DNA from: an uncultured Oscillibacter sp.
GTDB taxonomy: Bacteria; Bacillota; Clostridia; Oscillospirales; Oscillospiraceae
Direction of reading: 5' to 3'
Assembly: GCA_902490355.1 (NCBI GenBank)
Contig: CABUDN010000059.1
Span: forward strand, 1-14,142
DNA: 14,142 nucleotides
The position numbers were made by a program, and so were the translations under genes. Shown here piece by piece: positions 6,494 to 14,069 of this stretch (position 1 is its first letter; every line of letters begins with the position of its first letter). The notes under the pieces were generated by a model. That model did not search any database, was not told the origin of the DNA, and saw nothing but the letters and a program-made list of their open reading frames with translations.

Positions 6494-6859
6494 TTATTCC
6501 TTCAAAGCGGAGATTTCCCCAGCGATGATGTCCGCCAGCTCAGTCAGCCGGGGATCCTCATAGCGCCGGAAGTTGATGGTTTTCATTTCGGCAGCGGCGG
6601 ACTCGATGGCGTCCAGATGAGGCCGCTGGGCCTCAAAGCGGCGGATGATGCCGGTCTTGTCCTCGACCTCCTGCATGGTGGCCTCCGCCCGGACGATCAC
6701 GTCCCGGACACCCTGCCGGGAGATGCCTGCGTTTTCCGCAATCTCGGCCAGGGAGAGGTCCTCATTATAATAGAGATCGAAAAATTCCTTCTGCCGGTCC
6801 GTCAGGAGTTCGCCGTAAAAATCGAAGAGCATCGTCATGCGGTAAGTCTGATTTTTCAA
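6494..6859 (-). CDS. ylxM: YlxM family helix-turn-helix protein, SRP accessory
   Basis: Small DNA-binding-like protein (UPF0122) almost always encoded just before ffh; the streptococcal homologue has been reported to bind SRP components. The product has 121 residues from a TTG start. LFDFYGELLTDRQKEFFDLY (11-30) and LSLAEIAENAGISRQGVRD (35-53) form the sigma-region-4-like helix-turn-helix; charged helices follow. The TTG at 6857-6859 is chosen because AAGGAGG lies 6 nt upstream and because the N-terminus KNQTYRMTMLFDFY then lines up with B. subtilis YlxM. The longer ATG frame runs through the promoter and is rejected. It is the first gene of the cluster. Confidence 0.93.
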   Translation of the reverse strand: MKNQTYRMTMLFDFYGELLTDRQKEFFDLYYNEDLSLAEIAENAGISRQGVRDVIVRAEATMQEVEDKTGIIRRFEAQRPHLDAIESAAAEMKTINFRRYEDPRLTELADIIAGEISALKE

Positions 6860-6905
6860 GGGAATCCTCCTTACTGTAAAGTTCTTAACCTTTACAACAC
6901 GAAAT

Positions 6906-6934
6906 AGTTTACAGGAAATGTTCCAAAAAGTCAA
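6906..6934 (-). promoter_or_regulatory. Promoter of the ylxM-ffh cluster
   Basis: On the minus strand TTGACT (6929-6934) and TAAACT (6906-6911) have a 17-base spacing, placing the start near 6899, about 40 bases before the TTG start of ylxM. Confidence 0.7.
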
Positions 6935-7058
6935 GGGGAAAAGTGGTCAAAATCCCGGAAAATCTAAAAAAATCTATGGTTCGGAGTGCGCGGCAGGGGA
7001 GAAACCGGGAAAAAGATGCGCAAAAGCATCCGGAAGGTGCCGGATTCCGCGGCCAGGC

Positions 7059-7087
7059 TTGCGCCGGTTGGGAAAAGCCGTTATACT
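7059..7087 (+). promoter_or_regulatory. Promoter of the DUF819-M19 dipeptidase unit
   Basis: TTGCGC (7059-7064) and TATACT (7082-7087) are 17 bases apart; the -10 is good and the -35 weak. The 291-base gap between ylxM and this gene holds the two divergent promoters. Just upstream, ATCCGG and CCGGAT (7029-7034 and 7040-7045 region) and GATGC/GCATC form short inverted repeats of unknown meaning. Confidence 0.6.
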
Positions 7088-7150
7088 GGAACAAAACACC
7101 CGCAGGGGGCAACGGGCCAAAAGCGGGAGGGAATTTTGGGAGGGACGCGC

Positions 7151-8392
7151 ATGTTTGCCGCCTATTTTATGAACACATTGGGGCGGGAGAGCCTCATTGC
7201 CGCCGATGATACCTGGGCTCTGCTGGCGCTGCTGGTGGTGTCGGTGGCACTTGCCATCTGGCTGGAACAAAAATATATTTGGGCCTCAAAGATTTCCGGG
7301 GCCATTATCGCCCTGCTGATCGCCCTGGCAGCATCCAATCTGAGCATCATCCCCACCAGCTGCCCCCTGTACGATGAGGTGATCTGGGGCTATGCGGTGC
7401 CGCTGGGTATTCCCCTGCTGCTTCTGGAGTGCAACATGAAGAAGATCTGGCGGGAGACCGGGCGGATGATGGTAATTTTCCTCATCGGTGCGGCGGGGAC
7501 CGTGGCGGGAGCCTTTGTGGCCTATGCGCTGCTGCATCCCTTCATTCCGCAGCTGGAGGCGGTGGCCGCCATGATGACGGGATCCTACATCGGCGGCGGT
7601 GTGAACTTTGCCGCCCTGGCTACGGAGTTTGACGCCGGAGAGATTGCGGGATCCGCCACAGTGGCCGATAACCTGCTGATGGCTCTGTACTTCTTTGCCC
7701 TGCTCCTCTTTGCGGGGATGAAGTTCTTCCGCCGCCATTATACCCATCCCCACATCGACGCGGTGGCCAAAAGCGGGGACCTCAAAGGAGCTCAGACCCA
7801 GGCGGCTGCTTATTGGAGCCGGAAGGATATTTCTCTGAAGGATATTGCCATGAATGTGGCGTATTCCACGGCGGTGGTGTTTGCGGCTAAGCTCATTTCC
7901 GCTGGCATCAGCGCCCTGATTCCGGATACCGGCGTGGTACTGCACATGCTGCATACCTTCTTCGGCAGTGAATATGTATGGATTACCACCGTGGCCATGG
8001 CCTGTGCCACCTGGGGAGAGAAGCAGACGGCGAAGCTGGCCGGATCGCAGGAGATCGGCACGTATTTTATCTATCTGTTCCTGTTTGTCATCGGGGTGCC
8101 CGCCTCCATATCCAAGATTTTGACGGAGACGCCGCTGCTGCTGGCATTTACGGCCATCATGGTGGTGGTGAACATGCTGTTTTGCTTTGTGGGCGGCAAG
8201 CTGCTGCACTTCGACCTGGAGGATATCATTCTTGCCTCCAATGCCAACATCGGCGGGCCCACCACCGCTGCGGGCATGGCGATTTCCCAGGGCTGGAGTG
8301 CCCTGGTGGGACCGGTGATGCTGGTGGGTACCTTCGGCTATGTGATCGGCACCTACCTGGGTATTCTGGTAGGCGGTATTTTGGGAGCGTAA
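7151..8392 (+). CDS. DUF819 family integral membrane protein, putative transporter
   Basis: A 413-residue polytopic membrane protein of the DUF819 (YjcL-like) family; its substrate is not established. Hydrophobic segments are clear at about 22-38, 48-66, 82-94, 106-128, 175-192, 239-257, 275-286, 303-320, 328-348 and 385-411. Two related loops, GSYIGGGVNFAALA (144-157) and ASNANIGGPTTAAGMA (362-377), suggest an internal two-fold repeat as in secondary transporters. The ATG at 7151 is preceded by GGGAGGG with a 6-nt gap; an upstream in-frame ATG at 6986 would lie before the promoter and gives a basic, non-family N-terminus. The stop codon overlaps the SD of the dipeptidase gene, so the two form one unit. 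A role in dipeptide or amino-acid uptake is inferred from that neighbour. Confidence 0.9.
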   Translation: MFAAYFMNTLGRESLIAADDTWALLALLVVSVALAIWLEQKYIWASKISGAIIALLIALAASNLSIIPTSCPLYDEVIWGYAVPLGIPLLLLECNMKKIWRETGRMMVIFLIGAAGTVAGAFVAYALLHPFIPQLEAVAAMMTGSYIGGGVNFAALATEFDAGEIAGSATVADNLLMALYFFALLLFAGMKFFRRHYTHPHIDAVAKSGDLKGAQTQAAAYWSRKDISLKDIAMNVAYSTAVVFAAKLISAGISALIPDTGVVLHMLHTFFGSEYVWITTVAMACATWGEKQTAKLAGSQEIGTYFIYLFLFVIGVPASISKILTETPLLLAFTAIMVVVNMLFCFVGGKLLHFDLEDIILASNANIGGPTTAAGMAISQGWSALVGPVMLVGTFGYVIGTYLGILVGGILGA

Positions 8393-8402
8393 AGGAGCGC
8401 AC

Positions 8403-9362
8403 ATGATCTTTGACGGACATTCCGATCTTCTCTATGACGTGACCCGGCGGCGCCTGGCAGGGGAGTGCCGGGTGCTGGAACGGCACCATCTGGACCGCCT
8501 GCGCCGGGGGAACATTGAGGGGCTGGTCCTGGCGGTGTGGACTTCTGCCGCGCCGGAGACGTTTTGGAAGGAAATCCCCGGTGCGGACAGTGCTGCAGCC
8601 CGGACGGAGCGGATGCTCCGGGAGGCCGCGGCGGAATGGGCGGAATGCCCCTGGCTGCGCATGGTTCGCACCGGCAGCGAGGCGGAGGAAGCCAGGGCAT
8701 CCGGGCAGATGTATGCCTTTTTGGGCATTGAGGGCATGGAAGCCATCGGGGGTGATCCCGCAGGGATTGACCGCTATGCATCCCTGGGCGCCCGCCTGGG
8801 GATGCTGACATGGAATGAGGAGAACCTGCTGGCCTCCGGCGTCCGGGGAGACCCGGACCGGGGACTGACCCCGGCAGGGCGGCAGGTTGTCCGGCGAATG
8901 GAGCAGCGGCGGATGCTCTTGGATGTCTCCCACCTCAACGACGCGGGATTCCGGGATGTGATTTCCATGGCCCATGGGCCGGTGATTGCGTCCCACTCCA
9001 ATTGCCGGGCCTTGTGTGCCGTGCCCCGCAACCTGACGGACGATCAGCTCCGGGCCATCCGGGACACCGGGGGGATTGTGGGACTCAATGTCCATCACGC
9101 CTTTGTCCACGAAGATCCTGCTCAGCAGACGGCGCAGATGCTGGCTCGTCACGCTGTTCATATGGCGGAGGTCATGGGCGTGGAGTACGTGGCCTGCGGT
9201 TTTGATTTCTGCGAGTTTTTCGGGCCGGGAAACGACGGTGCCCAGGGACTGGAGGACTGCTCCGGTACCGGGAATCTCTTTTTCTGGCTGGAGAAGCTGG
9301 GGATGTCCGCACGGGAGCGGGAGATGATCGCCCGGGAAAATTTCCTGCGGGTTTTGCAGTGA
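8403..9362 (+). CDS. Membrane-dipeptidase family (M19) peptidase, cytoplasmic
   Basis: Zinc dipeptidase of the renal-dipeptidase family; family members cleave dipeptides, often tolerating a D-residue at the C-terminal position. The 319-residue product shows the metal ligands in order: H6 and D8 in DGHSDL, E110 in GIEGMEAI, H177 in DVSH, and H198 in ASHSNCRAL with the following Arg; then GIVGLNVHHAFV and GFDFCEFFG, the counterpart of GSDFDG. There is no signal peptide, so it should act in the cytosol on imported dipeptides. The ATG follows AAAGGAG with a 5-nt gap, the SD overlapping the DUF819 stop; the genes are 10 bases apart. A strong terminator follows 7 bases after the stop. Confidence 0.93.
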   Translation: MIFDGHSDLLYDVTRRRLAGECRVLERHHLDRLRRGNIEGLVLAVWTSAAPETFWKEIPGADSAAARTERMLREAAAEWAECPWLRMVRTGSEAEEARASGQMYAFLGIEGMEAIGGDPAGIDRYASLGARLGMLTWNEENLLASGVRGDPDRGLTPAGRQVVRRMEQRRMLLDVSHLNDAGFRDVISMAHGPVIASHSNCRALCAVPRNLTDDQLRAIRDTGGIVGLNVHHAFVHEDPAQQTAQMLARHAVHMAEVMGVEYVACGFDFCEFFGPGNDGAQGLEDCSGTGNLFFWLEKLGMSAREREMIARENFLRVLQ

Positions 9363-9369
9363 GCATGGG

Positions 9370-9400
9370 GCCGGATGCCGTTTGGCATCCGGCTTTTTTT
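9370..9400 (+). terminator. Intrinsic terminator of the DUF819-M19 unit
   Basis: GCCGGATGCC (9370-9379) and GGCATCCGGC (9384-9393) form a perfect 10-bp stem with the loop GTTT, followed by seven T (9394-9400). Confidence 0.95.
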
Positions 9401-9438
9401 GTTTGAGACACAGAAAATGGGGGAACGTGCGAAAATGT

Positions 9439-9467
9439 TTGAAATACATGGGGAACTATACTATAAT
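9439..9467 (+). promoter_or_regulatory. Near-consensus promoter of the M16-lgt-folD unit
   Basis: TTGAAA (9439-9444) and a perfect TATAAT (9462-9467) are 17 bases apart, the strongest promoter match in the window. Predicted start is near 9474, about 139 bases before the first gene. Confidence 0.85.
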
Positions 9468-9473
9468 ACAAAA

Positions 9474-9612
9474 GAATGCTCGCATCCTGTCCGATTTGGA
9501 ATGGGGGCCTTTAGGGCCGATCTGCCTGCGGATGCAGGATGTGGAAATTGCAGGAAAACCGCTGCCCGGAGGGGGCTTTGGGCCGCGCGGGATTCCAAAA
9601 GGAGCTGAAATT
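9474..9612 (+). promoter_or_regulatory. Structured 5' leader before the M16 pair, possible cis-regulatory RNA
   Basis: Between the strong promoter and the SD lies about 139 bases with two long-range pairings. CGCATCCTG (9481-9489) can pair with CAGGATGTG (9535-9543) over 9 positions with one wobble; TTTGGAAT (9495-9502) can pair perfectly with ATTCCAAA (9592-9599), which reaches into the AAAAGGAG SD (9597-9604). The two pairings cross, so together they would form a pseudoknot. A small frame (ATG 9501, stop 9606-9608, 35 codons) also ends just before the gene but has a poor SD. No known riboswitch class was recognised. Confidence 0.4.
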
Positions 9613-10881
9613 TTGGAAGTGACCAGAATTCAATTGGCCGACGGTGTGTATTTGACGTATCTGCCGGCGCGCAAATTCAAAACCAGTCTGCTCTCAGCCC
9701 AGTTTGTCACGCCCCTGCAGGAGGAGACGGCCAGCGCCTGGGCGCTGCTGCCTGCCGTGCTGCGGCGGGGTACGGTCAGTGCTCCGGACATGGGGCAGCT
9801 TTCTGCCCGGCTGGACCGGCTGTACGGCGCCCGGATCGACTATACGGTGCGTAAAAAAGGAGAAAACCAGTGTATCGGCTTTGTAGCCAGCCTGATTGAC
9901 GACAGCTTTGCCCCCGGCGGCGAGCATCTGCTGGAACCCGTCACGGAGCTGCTGGGTGAGCTGATCTGCGATCCCGTGACGGAGCGGGGGCGGTTTGTGC
10001 CGGCTTATTTTGATTCGGAAAAGACAAACCTTCTCGATGCCATCCGCAGCCTGATCAATGACAAGCGGGATTATGCCGACAGTCGCCTCCTGCAGGAAAT
10101 GTGTGCAGGGGAGCCGTACGGCATCAGCCGTCTGGGCAGCGAGGCCACGGCGGAAAAGCTGCAGCTTCATAAGCTTTACGCGCTTTACGGTCAGCTGATC
10201 GCCTCCGCCCGGCTGGAGCTGTTTTACAGCGGCAGCGCCGAGTTGGAGCGGGTGGAGCAGGCCGTGCGGTCCGCGTTTGCCACGCTGCCCCGGGAAAATG
10301 TGGGGGAAATCATTCTGGCAAAGCCGCATCCCGCCCGGGAGGAAGTCCATCGGGTAGAGGAGACCATGGATGTGACCCAAGGAAAGCTCGGTATGGGATT
10401 TTCCTGCGGCAGTGACGATACCGCGGCTCTGCTCATGGGCAATACCCTCTTCGGCGGCAGCAGCAACTCCCGCTTGTTCCTGAATGTGCGGGAAAAGCTC
10501 TCCTTGTGCTACTATGCCTCTTCCGTCTATCACCGGCAGAAGGGGATTATCACCATGTCCTCCGGCATTGAGTTCGATAATTTCCAGAAGGCCTATGATG
10601 AAATTCTCGCCCAGCTGGGTGAGGTTCAGGCCGGCGCTCTGGAGGACTGGGAGCTGGAAGGCGCCCGCAGTACGCTGCTCAACGCCTATGCCGCCATGGG
10701 CGACTCCCAGGGAAAGCTGGAGAACTTCTTCCTGGGGCAGGCGGCCACCGGCCAGGTGGAGACCCCGGCGGTGCTGGCGCAGCAAGTACGGGAAGTTACG
10801 CCGGCCCGGATTTTTGAGGCCATGAAGACCGTGTCGCTGGATACGGTTTACTTCCTGCGTGGAAAGGAGGCGGCGCAATGA
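9613..10881 (+). CDS. ymfF: M16 peptidase-like protein, non-catalytic subunit (YmfF-like)
   Basis: A 422-residue M16-fold protein without the zinc site: where active members carry H-x-x-E-H there is SAWALLPAVLRRGT (about 41-54). The C-terminal half keeps GGSSNSRLFLNVREKLSLCYY (281-301), with the Arg and Tyr residues that hold substrate in M16B heterodimers. It is therefore expected to pair with the active peptidase encoded next. Start: TTG at 9613, 8 nt after AAAAGGAG, giving MEVTRIQLADGVYLTYLP, a normal beginning for this family. The open frame extends back to 9382, but that extension contains the promoter and terminator and has no SD. The end overlaps the next gene by 4 bases (ATGA). The substrate is unknown. 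Confidence 0.88.
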   Translation: MEVTRIQLADGVYLTYLPARKFKTSLLSAQFVTPLQEETASAWALLPAVLRRGTVSAPDMGQLSARLDRLYGARIDYTVRKKGENQCIGFVASLIDDSFAPGGEHLLEPVTELLGELICDPVTERGRFVPAYFDSEKTNLLDAIRSLINDKRDYADSRLLQEMCAGEPYGISRLGSEATAEKLQLHKLYALYGQLIASARLELFYSGSAELERVEQAVRSAFATLPRENVGEIILAKPHPAREEVHRVEETMDVTQGKLGMGFSCGSDDTAALLMGNTLFGGSSNSRLFLNVREKLSLCYYASSVYHRQKGIITMSSGIEFDNFQKAYDEILAQLGEVQAGALEDWELEGARSTLLNAYAAMGDSQGKLENFFLGQAATGQVETPAVLAQQVREVTPARIFEAMKTVSLDTVYFLRGKEAAQ

Positions 10882-12149
10882 AGCCCACGTTTTATGAGCG
10901 TATCGGAGAGTCCGTCCATCGGGAGGTGCTGCCCAACGGGCTGCAGGTGTGCGTAGTCCCCAAGCCCGGCTATGCCAAGCAGTATGCCTTTTTTGCCACG
11001 CGCTACGGCGGAATGGATACCCGGTTTTGCCTCGACGGCCGCTGGCTGGATACGCCTGCCGGCATCGCCCACTATCTCGAGCACAAGATGTTCGATACCA
11101 AGGAGGGCAACGCCCTGCAGGAGCTGGCCAAAAACGGTGCGGAGCCCAATGCCTTTACCTCCAATGCCATGACGGGCTACTATTTCGATTCCACGGCCCA
11201 CTTTGCCGAGAATCTGGAGATCCTGCTCTCCTTTGTTTCCATTCCGTATTTCACGGAGGAGAGTGTGGCCAAGGAGCAGGGCATCATCGGTCAGGAGATC
11301 CGGATGATTGAGGACAACCCCGACTGGCAGATCTATACCCGGATGATGCAGTCTCTCTACGGTGTCAGCACTGCCCGGACTCCCATTGCCGGTACGGTGG
11401 AAAGCATCTCCCATATCACGGCCCAGACGCTTTACGACTGCCACAAGGCTTTTTACACGCCTTCCAACATGATTTTGACGGTGGTTGGCGATGTGGAGCC
11501 GGAGCGAATTGTGGAGCTGGCCCGCCGGGTGCTGCCCAAGGAGGCCGGTCCGGTCATCCCCCGGGACTATGGTACGGAGCCGGAAGCTGTGGCCCAGCAG
11601 GAGAGCTGTTTGACCATGGAAGTTTCCACGCCGCAGTTTTTGACTGGCTTCAAGTGCCGTCCGGCCGCCGACGGGGAGGACTATCTGCGCATGGCCGTGC
11701 TGGGTGATATGGCCTGTGATCTTCTGCTGGGAGACTCCAGCCCCCTGTATCTGCGCCTTTACGACCAGGGGCTTATCAATACCAGCTTCGGCGGGGCCTT
11801 TGAGATGATGCCGGGTGTGGCATATCTCTATGCCGGCGGCGACAGCCGGGACGGCCGGGCCGTGGCGGAGGAGATTCAGAAGGAGGCCCGCCGTCTGGCA
11901 GACGAGGGCTTTGATGAGGACTTCTACCAGCAGGTGCGCCGGGCAGCCTTCGGCAGCAATCTGCGGGGACTCAACTCCTTTGAAAACATTGCCGTGTCTC
12001 TGACAGAAGGGTATTTCCACGGTTACGATCCCTTCCGCTTCCCGCAGGTGTTTGACTCCATCACCCAGGAGGATGTGCGGGCGTTCCTGCGGGAGAATAT
12101 CACACCGGAGCGCGCAGTCCTTTCCCGGATTGAGCCCAAAGAAGTGTGA
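10878..12149 (+). CDS. ymfH: M16 family zinc peptidase, catalytic subunit (YmfH-like)
   Basis: A 423-residue metallopeptidase with the inverted zinc motif H65-Y-L-E68-H69 in AGIAHYLEHKMF and a probable third ligand E140 in GIIGQEIRMIEDNPDW. The second M16 domain spans about 215-420. No signal peptide is present, so it should act in the cytosol. The ATG overlaps the previous stop by 4 bases and has AAAGGAGG 7 nt upstream: tight coupling, as expected for subunits of one protease. Homologous pairs (YmfF/YmfH, and AlbE/AlbF in subtilosin maturation) process peptides in some systems; no peptide precursor or radical SAM gene is visible here, so the substrate is open. Confidence 0.93.
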   Translation: MKPTFYERIGESVHREVLPNGLQVCVVPKPGYAKQYAFFATRYGGMDTRFCLDGRWLDTPAGIAHYLEHKMFDTKEGNALQELAKNGAEPNAFTSNAMTGYYFDSTAHFAENLEILLSFVSIPYFTEESVAKEQGIIGQEIRMIEDNPDWQIYTRMMQSLYGVSTARTPIAGTVESISHITAQTLYDCHKAFYTPSNMILTVVGDVEPERIVELARRVLPKEAGPVIPRDYGTEPEAVAQQESCLTMEVSTPQFLTGFKCRPAADGEDYLRMAVLGDMACDLLLGDSSPLYLRLYDQGLINTSFGGAFEMMPGVAYLYAGGDSRDGRAVAEEIQKEARRLADEGFDEDFYQQVRRAAFGSNLRGLNSFENIAVSLTEGYFHGYDPFRFPQVFDSITQEDVRAFLRENITPERAVLSRIEPKEV

Positions 12150-12190
12150 GTAGATAGCAAGCTGATAGAGAAAGAAAGGAAGAACCTGTT

Positions 12191-13246
12191 TTGACTGCAT
12201 TGAAGGACATGCCCATTAGTTTTCCCGGCCTTTTCGGAGACTGGGAGTTCAATCCCGATCCGGTGGCCATTCACATTGGGCACGGCATTTACTGGTACGG
12301 AATCATCCTGGCGGTAGCCATGCTGGCAGGATTGCTGCTTTGCATGAAGCAATCCAAGCATTACGGCCTGACGGAAGACAACGTGATGGACCTGGTGCTC
12401 TGGTCTGTGCCGCTGTGCATTGTGGGCGCCCGGCTGTATTACGTGCTGTTTTATCTGGATCTGTACCGCAACGAGGACGGCAGCCTCAACTGGGGGAATA
12501 TGATTGCCGTCTGGGATGGCGGACTGGCGATTTACGGTGCCGTCATTATGGGCGTATTGGTGGCATTTTTCTATACCCGGCACAAGAAGCTCAAATTCGG
12601 CGCCATGACGGATCTGGCGGTCATGGGATTGCTGCTGGGTCAGGTGATTGGCCGCTGGGCCAACTTCATCAATCGGGAAGCCTTCGGATGTGAGACGACG
12701 TTGCCCTGGCGGATGCAGCTGTGGGATACGCCGCTGACCACCATTGAGGTGCATCCCACGTTCTTCTATGAGAGCATGTGGAACCTGATCGGACTGCTGC
12801 TGATCCTGTTCGTCATTTCCAAGGGCCGCCGCTTTGACGGTGAGAATACCTGGTTCTATTTCCTTTGGTACGGTCTGGGCCGGGCCTGGATCGAAGGCCT
12901 GCGGACGGACAGCCTGTACCTCTTTGACTGGACCATCATGGGCCAGCCCATCCGGGTTTCTCAGGCGCTGAGTGTTGTGATGGTCATTGTGGCGGTTTGT
13001 GTGCTGGTTTATCAGATCGGTTTCCGAAAGCATTCGCCGGATGAGCTTTTGGTCAATCAGGTGGCTGCGGCGAAGGCGGCGGAGCTTGCGGCACAGGCGG
13101 CCGAGGAGGCCTCCGCCGTGGAAGCGGCCAGCGCCCAGAGTGCGGAAGAGATCTGCGCACAGACGTTGGAAGAAGCGGAGAAAGAAACGGAAACTGCAGC
13201 GGATGACGCGCACGGGGAGGAAGCGGACGATGGCAGTCAGAATTGA
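12191..13246 (+). CDS. lgt: Prolipoprotein diacylglyceryl transferase Lgt, with C-terminal tail
   Basis: Transfers diacylglycerol from phosphatidylglycerol to the lipobox Cys of prolipoproteins in the membrane. Of 351 residues the first about 280 are the enzyme: HGIYWYGIIL (31-40), GARLYYV (79-85), GGLAIYGAV (110-118), then the Lgt signature IGRWANFINREAFG (153-166), with R155, N158, E163 and G166 matching E. coli R143, N146, E151 and G154, and EGLRTDSL (235-242). Y115 replaces the E. coli His103. About seven membrane helices are visible. Residues about 281-351 form an Ala/Glu-rich, charged, probably helical tail not usual in Lgt. Start: TTG at 12191 with AAGGA 10 nt upstream; an ATG at 12209 is the alternative. 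The end overlaps folD by 17 bases. Confidence 0.95.
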   Translation: MTALKDMPISFPGLFGDWEFNPDPVAIHIGHGIYWYGIILAVAMLAGLLLCMKQSKHYGLTEDNVMDLVLWSVPLCIVGARLYYVLFYLDLYRNEDGSLNWGNMIAVWDGGLAIYGAVIMGVLVAFFYTRHKKLKFGAMTDLAVMGLLLGQVIGRWANFINREAFGCETTLPWRMQLWDTPLTTIEVHPTFFYESMWNLIGLLLILFVISKGRRFDGENTWFYFLWYGLGRAWIEGLRTDSLYLFDWTIMGQPIRVSQALSVVMVIVAVCVLVYQIGFRKHSPDELLVNQVAAAKAAELAAQAAEEASAVEAASAQSAEEICAQTLEEAEKETETAADDAHGEEADDGSQN

Positions 13247-14069
13247 CGGAAAGGCCCTGGCAGCCCAGGTGAAGGAGCAGGTGCGGCGGGAGGTGGAGAC
13301 TCTCTCCCGTCAGCCGGGTCTGGCTGTCATTCTGGTGGGAGACAATCCGGCCTCTCAGGTGTATGTCCGGGGAAAGGAGAGCGACTGCGCCGAATGCGGC
13401 ATTCGTTCCTTTTCCCATCGTCTGCCTGCCCAGACCTCTCAGAAGGAATTGCTGGAGCTGGTGGAGCAGCTCAATCAGGACGCGGCGGTGGACGGGATTT
13501 TGTGCCAGCTGCCCCTGCCGGAGGGCCTGAACGAGGATCAGGTGATCCATGCCATTGCACCGGATAAGGATGTAGACTGCTTCCATCCCTTCAACGTGGG
13601 ACAGATGTCCATCGGAGCGCCGACCTTTTTGCCCTGCACGCCGGCGGGCGTCATGGAGATGCTGCGCGCTTATGAGATTCCCGTTGCAGGCAAGCGGTGC
13701 GTGGTGCTGGGACGGAGCAATATTGTGGGCAAGCCCATGGCGATGCTGCTGACCCAGGCAGATGGTACCGTAACGGTGTGCCATTCCCGGACACCGGATC
13801 TGGCGGCTTTGACCCGGGAGGCGGATATTCTGGTGGCCGCTGTGGGCCGTGTGGGACTGGTAACAGCCGACATGGTCCGTCCGGGCGCTGTGGTCATCGA
13901 TGTGGCTATGAACCGCAACGCGGACGGAAAGCTTTGCGGCGATGTGGTCTTTGACGAGGTGGAGGCCAAAGCTTCTTATATTACGCCGGTTCCCGGCGGT
14001 GTGGGGCCCATGACCCGGGCCATGCTGATGCGCAATATTCTGACGGCTGCCCGGAACCACGGAGCCTGA
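13230..14069 (+). CDS. folD: Bifunctional methylenetetrahydrofolate dehydrogenase/cyclohydrolase FolD
   Basis: Interconverts 5,10-methylene-, methenyl- and 10-formyl-tetrahydrofolate with NADP(H), supplying one-carbon units in the cytosol. The 279-residue product has the normal length and motifs: YVRGKESD with Y45 and catalytic K49, ILCQLPLPEGL with Q93, PDKDVDCFHPFNVG with D116, CTPAGVMEML, GRSNIVGKPMAMLL (161-174) for the dinucleotide, and ITPVPGGVGPMT (251-262). Residue 117 is Cys where Gly is common (DVDGFH); it does not touch a catalytic residue. The ATG at 13230 follows GGAGG with a 9-nt gap and lies inside the end of lgt (17-base overlap), so translation is probably coupled. It appears to be the last gene of the unit visible here. 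Confidence 0.97.
   Translation: MAVRIDGKALAAQVKEQVRREVETLSRQPGLAVILVGDNPASQVYVRGKESDCAECGIRSFSHRLPAQTSQKELLELVEQLNQDAAVDGILCQLPLPEGLNEDQVIHAIAPDKDVDCFHPFNVGQMSIGAPTFLPCTPAGVMEMLRAYEIPVAGKRCVVLGRSNIVGKPMAMLLTQADGTVTVCHSRTPDLAALTREADILVAAVGRVGLVTADMVRPGAVVIDVAMNRNADGKLCGDVVFDEVEAKASYITPVPGGVGPMTRAMLMRNILTAARNHGA

Noticed and set aside
3227..6500. SRP RNA, tRNA or CRISPR within or near the SRP cluster
   Set aside because: The gaps between genes are too short (3 to 100 bases) and no tRNA fold or regular repeat was seen.
5114..6907. Long plus-strand frame of 597 codons opposite ffh and ylxM
   Set aside because: It is antisense to two certain genes, is rich in His/Gln/Gly as mirror frames in GC-rich coding DNA often are, shows no family motif, and has no SD or promoter of its own.
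7028..7045. Short inverted repeats ATCCGG/CCGGAT and GATGC/GCATC upstream of the DUF819 promoter
   Set aside because: Only 5 to 6 bp in GC-rich sequence, no T tract and no link to a motif; too easily due to chance for a separate call.
7286..9449. Long minus-strand frames opposite the DUF819 and M19 genes
   Set aside because: Antisense to certain genes; one also reads through the intrinsic terminator at 9370-9400.
9501..9608. 35-codon leader peptide ending just before the first M16 gene
   Set aside because: Poor SD only one base from its ATG, no repeated regulatory codons, and no hydrophobic or other recognisable feature; kept only as a remark in the leader entry.
9382..9612. N-terminal extension of the first M16 protein back to 9382
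   Set aside because: The extension covers the terminator T tract and the near-consensus promoter, lacks an SD, and does not resemble the family; the TTG at 9613 has a good SD.
10848..13213. Two long minus-strand frames opposite ymfH and lgt (10848-12200 and 12023-13213)
   Set aside because: Both are shadows of well-identified plus-strand genes, and their composition is typical of antisense frames.
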